From Chloroflexota bacterium (GTDB lineage Bacteria; Chloroflexota; Dehalococcoidia; Dehalococcoidales; RBG-16-60-22): a DNA stretch of 9,768 nt. Shown here piece by piece: positions 1 through 6,442 of this stretch. The DNA lies in the NCBI GenBank assembly GCA_016875955.1, contig VGOH01000037.1, positions 1 through 9,768 on the forward strand, written 5' to 3'. The stretch's first letter is position 1, and every line of letters starts with the position of its first letter. The translations under genes and the position numbers were made by a program. The notes under the pieces were generated by a model, which was not told the DNA's origin, made no database searches, and saw only the letters and a list, made by a program, of their open reading frames with translations.

Positions 1-6
1 CCCCAT

Positions 7-12
7 AGGAGG
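7..12 (+). promoter_or_regulatory. Strong ribosome binding site of the aldehyde ferredoxin oxidoreductase gene
   Basis: AGGAGG lies 9 bases before the ATG at 22, an almost ideal Shine-Dalgarno match and the strongest in the window. It fixes the start of the gene. The promoter must lie left of the window, so whether the gene is alone or ends a longer operon cannot be seen. Confidence 0.85.
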
Positions 13-21
13 TGGTTAACC

Positions 22-1890
22 ATGGCCAAAGGGTTCCCCTACGGCGGCTATAAAGGGCAGCTGCTGAGAGTCAACCTCAATAATAAGGGTATTGCCAAGG
101 AAGACCTCAAGAAAGACTGGGCCAGGGATTTTGTCGGCGGCGTCGGCTTGTCGGCCCGAATCCTGTACGAAGAGCTGCCGCCCAAAATCGACCCCCTGGG
201 CAAGGAGAACAAGCTGGTCATGATGACCGGCCCGGTCAACGGCACCATGATTCCGGCGGCCTCGCGTTCTTCGTTCTGCGCCAAGTCGCCGTATACCAAG
301 TCCTTCTTCCACAGCATCTTCGGCGGCTTTCTGGGGCCGGAACTCAAGTTCGCCGGCTATGATGGCCTGATTATTGAGGGCAAGTCAGACCGGCCGGTAT
401 ATATCTGGATAGATGATGACCGGGTGGAAATCAGAGATGCCAGCCACCTCTGGGGCAAAGACCCGTTCACCGCAGAGGACATGCTGAAGCAAGAGATTGG
501 CGATGAAGAGATTCACATCGCCACCATCGGGCTGGCTGGCGAGGAGAAAGCGCCCTATGCCATGATACTCTGCGACATCCGGGCGGCTGGCCGCGGCGGC
601 ATGGGGGCGGTGATGGGCTCCAAAAACCTGAAGGCAATCGTCGTCAGAGGCACCGGCGGCGTCACCGTGCCCAACATGCTGAGGGTCTATAATACCTCGG
701 TCAGAATCAATCAGCTTTTTGCCACCAACCCGGGAGTGCAGGGCCTTTCCGGCTACGGCACGCCGCGCAACGTGGCCGCCATGAACGAGGGCGGTATCCT
801 GCCCACCCGGAACTGGCAGACCGAGACCTTCAAGGGGATGAAGAATATCACCGGCGAGGCGATGAGGCAGCAGGTGGTCAAGGGCGACCGCGCCTGCTTC
901 GCCTGTTCCATCAACTGCACCAAGTACAGCGTGGTGCCCAGAGGCCCTTACAAATCGGTCATCAACGGCGCCGACTACGAAACGATATACGCCTTCGGCA
1001 GCATCTGCGCGGTGGATAATATCCAGGCGCTATGCAAGGCCGACGAGCTCTGCGACCACTATGGCATCGACCTCATCTCAACCGGAGTGAGCATCGGCTG
1101 GGCCATGGAGTGCTATGAAAAAGGCATCTTCACCAGGAAAGATACTGATGGCATTGACTTGCGCTTCGGCAACGCCGACGGCATGCTCCAGATGATTGAA
1201 AAGATTGGCCAAAGAGAGGGACTGGGAGAATTGCTGGCCAAGGGCACCAGAGAAGCCTCTAGAATTGTCGGCAGGGGCTCGGAACGTTTTGCCATTCAGA
1301 ACAAGGGGCTGGAGTGGCCGGGCCACACCTGCCGCCCCTTCCCCGCCGCCGCCGTGGGCTACGCCACCGGCCCCAGAGGCGGTAGCCACCATGATATCCG
1401 GCCCACCGCCGAGAAGAGCGGCCTGGTCGACCGCAAGGTGCTTGAAGGAAAAGGTGGTGTGGCCGCCGAAATCAATCACTGGCTCATCCTGGGCGACTCC
1501 ATGCTGATATGCCATCTGGGCGAGCCGGTCTGGGGGCCGTTGCGCATCAGCGATAGTATGATAAACGCCCTGAACGCGGTTACCGGCTGGGAGCTTGACT
1601 ATAAAGGGGCCAGGAAGCTCGCGGAGCGGGAGTGGAACATGATACGCTGTTTCTCCGCCAGGGAAGGGTTCACCCGGGAAGATGACCAGCTTCCCATCCG
1701 CTTTATGGAAGAGCCAGTGCCGGAAGGGCCGATGCAGGGAAGCCACATACCCAAGGAAACTCTGGAAAGGCTGAAGGACGATTACTTTACCTACCGGGGC
1801 TGGAACCTGAAAACCGGCAACCCGACGAAACAGAAGCTGGCTGAACTGGGGCTGGACTTCGCCGTGAAGGATGTTTGCCGGGAAAGCTAG
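22..1890 (+). CDS. aor: Aldehyde:ferredoxin oxidoreductase (tungsten/molybdopterin, [4Fe-4S])
   Basis: The 622-residue product matches the usual length of the AOR family (about 600-630 residues). These cytoplasmic enzymes oxidise aldehydes to carboxylic acids, or run in reverse, with ferredoxin as electron partner. The N-terminal pterin-binding domain shows GGVGLSARILYEE (residues 39-51) and SRSSFCAKSP (81-90). A glycine-rich stretch RAAGRGGMGAVMGSKNLKAI lies at 187-206. The cubane ligands are visible as CxxCxxxC (Cys292, Cys295, Cys299) plus a distal Cys497 in DSMLICHLGE. The GYATGPRGGSHHD motif at 446-458 fits the tungsten-site region. Nothing looks truncated or missing. No ferredoxin, MoaD-like or pterin-assembly gene lies beside it. 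The substrate cannot be told from sequence, since the family also includes formaldehyde, glyceraldehyde-3-phosphate and aromatic acyl-CoA reductase members. Confidence 0.93.
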   Translation: MAKGFPYGGYKGQLLRVNLNNKGIAKEDLKKDWARDFVGGVGLSARILYEELPPKIDPLGKENKLVMMTGPVNGTMIPAASRSSFCAKSPYTKSFFHSIFGGFLGPELKFAGYDGLIIEGKSDRPVYIWIDDDRVEIRDASHLWGKDPFTAEDMLKQEIGDEEIHIATIGLAGEEKAPYAMILCDIRAAGRGGMGAVMGSKNLKAIVVRGTGGVTVPNMLRVYNTSVRINQLFATNPGVQGLSGYGTPRNVAAMNEGGILPTRNWQTETFKGMKNITGEAMRQQVVKGDRACFACSINCTKYSVVPRGPYKSVINGADYETIYAFGSICAVDNIQALCKADELCDHYGIDLISTGVSIGWAMECYEKGIFTRKDTDGIDLRFGNADGMLQMIEKIGQREGLGELLAKGTREASRIVGRGSERFAIQNKGLEWPGHTCRPFPAAAVGYATGPRGGSHHDIRPTAEKSGLVDRKVLEGKGGVAAEINHWLILGDSMLICHLGEPVWGPLRISDSMINALNAVTGWELDYKGARKLAEREWNMIRCFSAREGFTREDDQLPIRFMEEPVPEGPMQGSHIPKETLERLKDDYFTYRGWNLKTGNPTKQKLAELGLDFAVKDVCRES

Positions 1891-1921
1891 GCCCCTGGTA
1901 CTGAACCAGCAGTTTATAAGA

Positions 1922-1951
1922 TTAGCTCGGCACGGACTCGTGTCGAGCTAA
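1922..1951. terminator. Palindromic hairpin between convergent genes, probable bidirectional terminator
   Basis: The left arm TTAGCTCGGCACG (1922-1934) pairs with CGTGTCGAGCTAA (1939-1951) around the loop GACT. This gives a 13-bp stem whose only non-Watson-Crick position is one G.T wobble. It sits 31 bases after the AOR stop and 24 bases past the acpP stop on the other strand, where a shared terminator is expected. The T-tracts are weak on both sides (CTTTA rightward, TCTTATAAA leftward), so it may act partly as an RNA 3'-end stabiliser rather than a classical intrinsic terminator. Confidence 0.7.
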
Positions 1952-1975
1952 CTTTATGCCGCAGAAATTATTTAC

Positions 1976-2236
1976 TTAACTATCTTCTACACCCAGGTCT
2001 TTGATGTAATCAACGGCGTCCTGGATGGTGACTATCTTTTCCGCATCCTCATCCGGAATCTCGATTTTTTTCGACGAAGTGCTGAATTCCTCCTCCAGCG
2101 ACATCACCAGCTCGACTAAATCCAGAGAATCGGCACCGAGGTCCTCCACAAAACTCGCGGTAGGTTTAACATCAGCTTCGCCAACACCAAGTTGTTCTAC
2201 AACTATGGGTTTTATACGTTCATAAATTGACGCCAC
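1976..2236 (-). CDS. acpP: Acyl carrier protein
   Basis: This 86-residue acidic protein is the type II fatty-acid-synthase acyl carrier. It is modified with 4'-phosphopantetheine and carries growing acyl chains in the cytoplasm. The attachment site is Ser37 in GADSLDLVELVM (34-45), and the C-terminal IPDEDAEKI..IQDAVDYI (60-78) is typical. The start is a GTG, supported by GGGGGA 6 bases upstream and by the absence of any other start before the conserved helix I. Compared with the E. coli protein, about four to five residues are inserted after EEEF (SSKK region, 52-57) in the loop after helix II. The gene lies 27 bases downstream of nusB and is very likely co-transcribed with it. The rnc gene that often accompanies acpP is not on its downstream side. 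Confidence 0.95.
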   Translation of the reverse strand: MASIYERIKPIVVEQLGVGEADVKPTASFVEDLGADSLDLVELVMSLEEEFSTSSKKIEIPDEDAEKIVTIQDAVDYIKDLGVEDS

Positions 2237-2263
2237 GTTCTGTCCCCCTTTCCGAAAAACCTG

Positions 2264-2674
2264 TCATCTTTTGGCCAGCGCACTGATTGAACCCAGCACG
2301 CCATTTACAAACTTTGACGATGTTTCGCTACCAAACTTCTTGGCCAGTTCCACGGCCTCGTTGATGGCAACTTTAACGATTACTCTATTATCAAACAAAA
2401 TTTCATAGATTGCAAGTCGCAGGATATTGCGGTCAATAACCGAGATTTGCTCTACGGGCCAGCTCGGGGCAAACCGTTGTATGTTCCGGTCTATCTCCCT
2501 CCGGTGCTGCCCTACCCGGCTCACCACCTCACGAACGAAGGCATTATTATCCTCGGTTAAATTCTTACCAGCCAGAAGGCGGCGCAATACCTCTTCCGCA
2601 TCGTGCCTGGTGGTATCGATTTCGTAAAGTGCCTGAAGGGCGATGGCCCTTGCCTTCCGTCTCTGTCCGGTCAT
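2264..2674 (-). CDS. nusB: Transcription antitermination factor NusB
   Basis: The 136-residue product is the full length of bacterial NusB, which binds boxA RNA together with ribosomal protein S10 (NusE) in antitermination of rRNA operons. The N-terminus is basic and helical, with RRKARAIALQALYEID at residues 5-20. The core motif DRNILRLAIYEIL spans 81-93 after Trp72. The C-terminal signature is KVAINEAVELAKKFGSE (101-117), followed by SSKFVNGVLG. The ATG is preceded by GGGAG at a spacing of 6 bases. The gene is first in an operon with acpP, and an extended -10 promoter lies just upstream. It reads divergently from the NAD kinase gene. Confidence 0.95.
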   Translation of the reverse strand: MTGQRRKARAIALQALYEIDTTRHDAEEVLRRLLAGKNLTEDNNAFVREVVSRVGQHRREIDRNIQRFAPSWPVEQISVIDRNILRLAIYEILFDNRVIVKVAINEAVELAKKFGSETSSKFVNGVLGSISALAKR

Positions 2675-2699
2675 CAGTTGCTCCCAAATTCAAACAAAT

Positions 2700-2708
2700 A
2701 TTATAACA
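2700..2708 (-). promoter_or_regulatory. Extended -10 promoter for nusB-acpP
   Basis: Read leftward this is TGTTATAAT, a perfect TATAAT hexamer with the TG extension. A start near 2693 would give a leader of roughly 19 bases before the nusB ATG. At 16-18 bp spacing I see no good -35 hexamer, which fits a sigma-70-type extended -10 promoter. The call rests on sequence match only. Confidence 0.65.
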
Positions 2709-2731
2709 CGTGCCTCCGGGGATTCTCTACC

Positions 2732-2761
2732 TTGACACCTGAAGCCAATACTTGCTACACT
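2732..2761 (+). promoter_or_regulatory. Sigma-70-type promoter for the NAD kinase operon
   Basis: A perfect -35 TTGACA (2732-2737) is followed after 18 bp by TACACT (2756-2761), a 4/6 match to TATAAT. Transcription would begin near 2768, leaving about 50 bases of leader before the ATG at 2819. It is arranged back to back with the nusB promoter, with only about 23 bp between the two elements, so the two operons could influence each other's transcription. Confidence 0.65.
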
Positions 2762-2796
2762 TGCTTTGTTCCCTTGGCATCATTACCTTAATTTTA

Positions 2797-2811
2797 ACCG
2801 GCGCCACCGGT
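2797..2811 (+). repeat. Small inverted repeat just before the NAD kinase start
   Basis: ACCGG (2797-2801) and CCGGT (2807-2811) form a perfect 5-bp arm pair around CGCCA, ending 7 bases before the ATG at 2819. This is where a ribosome binding site should be, and none is visible. The hairpin could present or block the start codon region, but at this size it could also be chance. Confidence 0.35.
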
Positions 2812-2818
2812 CATTCTG

Positions 2819-3649
2819 ATGAAAAAAGTTGGCATTTTCTATCACCCTTTAGTTGAAGCCGCCCAGGCCAAGGCGACCCAGCTTAAGGATTTCCTCGCCT
2901 CCCGAGGCATCGCTGTCTGGCTCAGCTCCGCCTGGGAAAGTGAGGCCGCCGGGAAGTATCTAGACGGTACTGACCTGGTCCTGAGCGTTGGCGGTGACGG
3001 CACCATCCTGCGCTCGGCGCAGGCAGCGGCCCCGCGCCTGATTCCAATAGTAGGCGTAAACCTGGGTAGACTTGGCTTCATGACCGAGCTCGGCGCCGAT
3101 GAGACTTCAGACAAATTGCCCGCCCTGCTCTCCGGAGAAGGGTGGCTGGATGAAAGGGCCATGCTCCAGGCCGAGCTGTCCACTAAAGGTAAAGAGACAG
3201 ATACCTATCATGCCCTCAACGACGTGGTGGTGGCGCGGGGTGCCATCGCCAGACTGGTACGCGTGGCCGCCAGCATCAATGGCACGCCCCTGGTTGAATA
3301 TAAAGCTGATGGTGTAATCCTGGCCACGGCCACGGGCAGCACCGGCTACGCTCTGGCGGCCGGCGGCCCTGTTTTATACCCGCAGGCGAAGGACTTTGTG
3401 CTGGTGCCCGTTATGCCCCACCTCAGCCCGACGAACGCGCTGGTGCTGTCCGCGGAAACGGTGGTCCAGCTGCAGGTCACCGCGCCGTATCAGGCAACTT
3501 TCAGCATTGATGGCCATACCAACATACCCCTTCCCGATGGCGCCGTGGTTACAGTCAAACCAAGCCCGCACCGCACGCGGTTCCTGCGCATCCACCCCCA
3601 GGACACCTTCTATCGCTCGCTGGAACAAAAACTGAAAGGAAAGCGGTAA
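2819..3649 (+). CDS. nadK: NAD kinase (ATP/polyphosphate-dependent NAD+ 2'-kinase)
   Basis: The 276-residue product makes NADP+ from NAD+ and ATP and is the cell's usual only source of NADP. It has the catalytic GGDGT motif at 58-62 (Asp60), the substrate-binding Asn134-Asp135 in ALNDVVVARG, and the family signature DGVILATATGSTGYALAAGG (164-183). SIDG at 229-232 lies in the C-terminal domain. The length is normal and all key residues are present. MKKVGIFYHP is the expected family N-terminus, so the ATG is secure although no Shine-Dalgarno sequence precedes it. It is the first gene of a rightward operon; the next gene starts one base after its stop. Confidence 0.96.
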   Translation: MKKVGIFYHPLVEAAQAKATQLKDFLASRGIAVWLSSAWESEAAGKYLDGTDLVLSVGGDGTILRSAQAAAPRLIPIVGVNLGRLGFMTELGADETSDKLPALLSGEGWLDERAMLQAELSTKGKETDTYHALNDVVVARGAIARLVRVAASINGTPLVEYKADGVILATATGSTGYALAAGGPVLYPQAKDFVLVPVMPHLSPTNALVLSAETVVQLQVTAPYQATFSIDGHTNIPLPDGAVVTVKPSPHRTRFLRIHPQDTFYRSLEQKLKGKR

Positions 3650-3650
3650 A

Positions 3651-4106
3651 TTGAGCACGGTAGAAAAAGCCAAGATACAGGATGTACCTCAAATCCACCA
3701 GCTAATCAACCACTTTGCCGATAAAGACGTAATGCTGCCCAGGTCTCTGAGCGAGATTTACGAAAATATCCGCGACTATTTTGTCCACCGCCGGGGAAAG
3801 CACATGCTGGCCTGTGCGGCGCTGCATATCATCTGGTCCGACCTGGCGGAAATCAAGTCAGTGGCCGTGAGCGAGGAATACCAGAGGCAGGGTATTGGCA
3901 CCAGTCTGGTTGAAGCCTGCCTGGAGGAGGCAGCAGCTTTGGGCATTGCCACCGTTTTCTGCCTGACCTACCAGCCCGCCTTTTTCCATAAGTTCGGCCT
4001 CAGCCAGATAGACAAGATGGAGCTGCCGCGCAAGGTCTGGACCGAATGCTTCCACTGCCCCAAATTCCCCGACTGCGGTGAGGTAGCCCTTATCCGCCAC
4101 TTTTAA
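3651..4106 (+). CDS. argA: Single-domain N-acetylglutamate synthase (ArgA-type GNAT acetyltransferase)
   Basis: This 151-residue GNAT-fold protein probably acetylates glutamate with acetyl-CoA, the first step of arginine synthesis. The acetyl-CoA pyrophosphate loop is RQGIG (79-83) after SVAVSEEYQ. Beyond the general fold it carries features I associate with ArgA: MLPRSLSEIYENIRDY (28-43), WSDLAEIKSVAV (62-73), VFCLTYQPAFFHKFGL (102-117), and a cysteine-bearing tail LPRKVWTECFHCPKFPDC (125-142; Cys133, Cys136, Cys142). It lacks the amino-acid-kinase domain of E. coli ArgA, as do the short mycobacterial forms (Rv2747 type). It begins with TTG, one base after the nadK stop and 10 bases after AAAGGA, so translation is probably coupled. 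Other arginine genes are not in view. Confidence 0.78.
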   Translation: MSTVEKAKIQDVPQIHQLINHFADKDVMLPRSLSEIYENIRDYFVHRRGKHMLACAALHIIWSDLAEIKSVAVSEEYQRQGIGTSLVEACLEEAAALGIATVFCLTYQPAFFHKFGLSQIDKMELPRKVWTECFHCPKFPDCGEVALIRHF

Positions 4107-4124
4107 AGGAGAGATTGCAGTTCC

Positions 4125-4667
4125 GTGGAAGAGACGCTTTCCAGTCGGCTGATTTACGATGGACGGGCGGTAAAGCTCAGAGTGGACACCGTCCAGAGGA
4201 GCAACGGGCGGCAGACGACCCGGGAAATCGTGGAGCACAGCGATTGCATTGCCGTCATCGTCCTTGACCAGAACCATGATGTGCTGCTGGTGAAGCAGTT
4301 CCGCAAGCCGGTGGAGAAGGAACTGCTGGAGATACCGGCCGGCGGCATTAACCCCGGCGAAGACCCGGAAGAGGCGGTCAGGCGCGAGTTGCGGGAGGAA
4401 ATCGGCTACATGCCCCGGCAGATGCAGAGGCTGGGCGGCTTTTATTCGGCACCGGGCTACTGCAGCGAGTACCTGTACCTCTACCTGGCCACCGACCTTG
4501 TCCCCAGCCGGCTAATCGCCGAGGATACCGAGGAAATCAACGTTGTCCGCGTGCCGGTCAAAGAAATCGCAGAACTGATAGCCTCCGGGCGCATCTGCGA
4601 TGCCAAGAGCATCGCTGGCCTGCTTACCTACCTGGGGTATTCCAAAAGAAAGCCAAAGGCGGCCTAG
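4125..4667 (+). CDS. nudF: Nudix hydrolase, ADP-ribose pyrophosphatase type
   Basis: The 180-residue product has a complete Nudix box at 73-95, with pattern G-x5-E-x7-RELREEIGY; the metal-binding glutamates are in RELREE. The flanking regions match ADP-ribose pyrophosphatases: an N-terminal beta domain beginning SSRLIYDGRAVKLRVDTV, VKQFRKPVEKELLEIPAG just before the box, and FYSAPGYCSE (107-116) with Pro110 about 15 residues after it. The likely reaction is ADP-ribose to AMP plus ribose-5-phosphate, removing a reactive product of NAD turnover, which fits its place behind NAD kinase. The start is a GTG; AGGAG lies a rather long 13 bases upstream, and no better in-frame start is seen. Its stop codon overlaps the stop of the convergent HIT gene. 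Specificity for other nucleoside diphosphate sugars cannot be excluded. Confidence 0.85.
   Translation: MEETLSSRLIYDGRAVKLRVDTVQRSNGRQTTREIVEHSDCIAVIVLDQNHDVLLVKQFRKPVEKELLEIPAGGINPGEDPEEAVRRELREEIGYMPRQMQRLGGFYSAPGYCSEYLYLYLATDLVPSRLIAEDTEEINVVRVPVKEIAELIASGRICDAKSIAGLLTYLGYSKRKPKAA
4664..4667. other. Shared CTAG: stop codons of two convergent genes overlap
   Basis: The palindrome CTAG contains the TAG that ends the Nudix gene on the plus strand (4665-4667) and the TAG that ends the HIT gene on the minus strand (4664-4666). The two operons therefore meet with no intergenic space, and any terminator must lie inside the opposing coding sequence. Confidence 0.95.
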
Positions 4668-5005
4668 CACAGCCTGTCGGAAAGCCTTCTCCCGCCGAGA
4701 AGATGCATGTGCAGATGCGGCACCACCTGTCCCCCCTCCCTGCCACTGCTGACAACAAGCCGATACCCCTTTTCAGCGATGCCTTCCTGCCTGGCGAGCT
4801 TATTGGCCACCGCGGCCATGCGGCCGATTATTGATGTCTCGTTGTCGCTCAGCTCGGCCAGAGAAGCGATATGCCGCCTGGGTATGATGAGCACATGGAT
4901 TGGTGCCAGGGGATTAATATCGCGGAAGGCCATAATCTGCTTATCCTGGTAAAGTATATCGCTGGGCAGCTCACCGGCCACAATCCGGCAGAAAACGCAC
5001 TCCAC
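4664..5005 (-). CDS. HIT-family nucleotide hydrolase (HinT-like)
   Basis: The 113-residue protein belongs to the histidine triad superfamily, small cytoplasmic hydrolases of AMP-linked compounds such as adenosine phosphoramidates. The triad is HLHMHLLGG at 97-105, with His99 the expected nucleophile. The N-terminus ECVFCRIVAGELPS and the central NPLAPIHVLIIPRRHI (31-46) are typical of HinT. An open frame runs 23 codons further upstream, but I place the start at the GTG at 5005. From there the length matches the family, the protein opens with the expected sequence, AAGGG lies 8 bases upstream, and the gap to the fumarase beta stop is 4 bases rather than a 65-base overlap. It is the last gene of the leftward TCA operon; its link to that pathway is unclear. 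Confidence 0.9.
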   Translation of the reverse strand: MECVFCRIVAGELPSDILYQDKQIMAFRDINPLAPIHVLIIPRRHIASLAELSDNETSIIGRMAAVANKLARQEGIAEKGYRLVVSSGREGGQVVPHLHMHLLGGRRLSDRLC

Positions 5006-5009
5006 GGGA

Positions 5010-5570
5010 CTAACCCTTCTCCTTTCGGTATTGGGCCCTGCCCTGCTCAAACAGGTCGTTCCCGTAAATATCATTGGCCACGATGGCGGGAAAATTTTCC
5101 ACCGTCAGCTCCCTGACTGCCTCCGGCCCCAGGTCGTCATAGGCCACCACCGTGGCTTTTTTGATTGCCTGGGCGAGCAGAGCGCCAGCCCCGCCGATGG
5201 CGATGAAATATATTGCCTTGTATTTCTGCAGCGCGGCCCTGACTTCCGCAGAACGCTGGCCCTTGCCAATCATCGCCTTCAGGCCGGCGGACAGCAGGCG
5301 GGGGGTATAAATGTCCATGCGGCCGCTGGTGGTGGGGCCTGCGGAGCCAATGACACGGCCCGGCCTCGCCGGCGATGGTCCGGTGTAATAGATGGTCTGT
5401 CCTTTCAGAGGGAACGGCAGCGTTTCCCGCCTTTTAAGTGCTTCTATAAGCCGCTTATGGGCGGCGTCACGCGCCGTATAGACCGTGCCCGAAATCAGCA
5501 CTGGCGTGCCGGCGGTCAGTTCCTTAATCGTCTTTCGGTCTAGGGGTATATTTATCGGCACCGCTTCCAT
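5010..5570 (-). CDS. fumB: Fumarate hydratase class I, beta subunit
   Basis: This 186-residue subunit corresponds to the C-terminal domain of one-piece class I fumarases, and with the alpha subunit interconverts fumarate and malate. Characteristic stretches are SGTVYTARDAAHKR (27-40), GPTTSGRMDIYTP (78-90), IGKG (101-104), IGGAGALLAQAI (125-136), and the end VENFPAIVANDIYGND. The length is normal. Its ATG directly follows the TAG of the alpha gene with no gap, and AGGAGG sits 11 bases upstream (5582-5587), so translation is almost certainly coupled for a 1:1 complex. L-tartrate dehydratase (TtdB) is the close alternative; the neighbouring aconitase-like and isocitrate dehydrogenase genes favour fumarase. 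The symbol marks the subunit and is not the E. coli fumB isozyme. Confidence 0.9.
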   Translation of the reverse strand: MEAVPINIPLDRKTIKELTAGTPVLISGTVYTARDAAHKRLIEALKRRETLPFPLKGQTIYYTGPSPARPGRVIGSAGPTTSGRMDIYTPRLLSAGLKAMIGKGQRSAEVRAALQKYKAIYFIAIGGAGALLAQAIKKATVVAYDDLGPEAVRELTVENFPAIVANDIYGNDLFEQGRAQYRKEKG

Positions 5571-6437
5571 CTACAACCTGGCCTCCTTGTGGCGTGCGCA
5601 GTGACACTGAAAGTTTATGGCCACCGGCAGACAGGCGATGTGGGTTGGCCTCGCCTCAGCATGCACCGCCAGCGCCGTAGTCACGCCACCCACACCCATG
5701 GGGCCGATGCCCAGGCCATTGATACGGGCTAAAAGCTCCGCCTCCAGCGCGGCGATTTCCGGGTCAGGGTTCGGCTGGCCAATGGGTCGCAGCAGGGCTT
5801 TCTTGGCCAGCAGCATGGCCCCTTCCGAGGTAGCGCCAATGCCCAGACCAATGATAAGCGGCGGACAGGGATTGGCCCCGGCCTCGTCCACCGCCCTGAC
5901 AACGAAATCAATGATGCCTTCCCGGCCTTCGCCCGGTCGCAGCATCGCCAGACGGCTCATGTTCTCCGAGCCGGCCCCCTTGGGCAGGCAGATAATCCTG
6001 ATATGGTCCCCGGGTACAATTTCAGTATGAATTATCGGCGGCGTGTTATCGCCGGTGTTTTTCCTTTCGGAAAAGGGCTGGTTGACCATTGACTTGCGCA
6101 GGTATCCCTGGGTGTAGCCCTGACCCACCCCCCCGCTTACCGCCTCATTCAGGTCGCCATCAATCACGTGGGCATCCTGTCCCACCTCAAGGAAGATAAC
6201 GGCGCTGCCACAGTCCTGACAGAGGGGTAGGTTTTTGGCTTCCGCCACGCGGGCATTATCAATCAGCTGCCGCAGTATCTCTTTGCCCAGCGGAGATGGC
6301 TCGTTCTGCTGCGCCTGCTTCAGCGCCGCCAGGACACTTTCCTCAAGCTCAAAATTAGCGCGCTGGCAGAGCTGGGCCACCGCTTCGGCAATGTCTTTGG
6401 CCCTGATTTCCCTGACTTTAGCGGCTATCAGCAACAC
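5571..6437 (-). CDS. fumA: Fumarate hydratase class I, alpha subunit ([4Fe-4S])
   Basis: The 288-residue subunit holds the iron-sulfur cluster of the oxygen-sensitive two-subunit fumarase. By comparison with one-piece enzymes the probable ligands are Cys73 in LCQDCG, Cys191 in ANPCPPL and Cys278 in FQCHC. Cys76 and Cys280 are additional. Other family features are NEAVSGGVGQGYTQGYLRKS (97-116), the GLGIGATSEGAMLLAKKAL block (197-215), and GPMGVGGVTTALAVH (245-259). The usual family start near REI (residue 9) has no start codon here, so translation must begin earlier: at the GTG at 6437, 5 bases after the isocitrate dehydrogenase stop, or the adjacent TTG at 6434. The sequence AGGGGGTG overlaps these codons, leaving the exact start unsure by a few residues. 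TtdA is the close alternative. Confidence 0.9.
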   Translation of the reverse strand: MLLIAAKVREIRAKDIAEAVAQLCQRANFELEESVLAALKQAQQNEPSPLGKEILRQLIDNARVAEAKNLPLCQDCGSAVIFLEVGQDAHVIDGDLNEAVSGGVGQGYTQGYLRKSMVNQPFSERKNTGDNTPPIIHTEIVPGDHIRIICLPKGAGSENMSRLAMLRPGEGREGIIDFVVRAVDEAGANPCPPLIIGLGIGATSEGAMLLAKKALLRPIGQPNPDPEIAALEAELLARINGLGIGPMGVGGVTTALAVHAEARPTHIACLPVAINFQCHCARHKEARL

Positions 6438-6442
6438 CCCCT

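Noticed and set aside
1078..1746. A 222-codon open frame antisense to the aldehyde ferredoxin oxidoreductase gene
   Set aside because: It lies wholly inside a gene whose conserved motifs and cluster cysteines read in the other strand. Its translation shows no recognisable domain, and long antisense frames are common in GC-rich codon patterns.
4686..4702. CTTCTC-CCGCC-GAGAAG inverted repeat as an intrinsic terminator
   Set aside because: The stem is only 6 bp, lies inside the HIT coding region and has no T-tract on either side. It may be chance.
5006..5074. A 23-codon N-terminal extension of the HIT protein
   Set aside because: It overlaps the end of fumarase beta by 65 bases, lacks a ribosome binding site at its start and adds residues absent from the family. 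The GTG at 5005 has proper spacing and gives the normal length.
5010..6437. Fumarase subunits as L-tartrate dehydratase (TtdAB)
   Set aside because: The families are close and sequence alone is not decisive, but the TCA neighbours and lack of a tartrate transporter or regulator favour fumarase.
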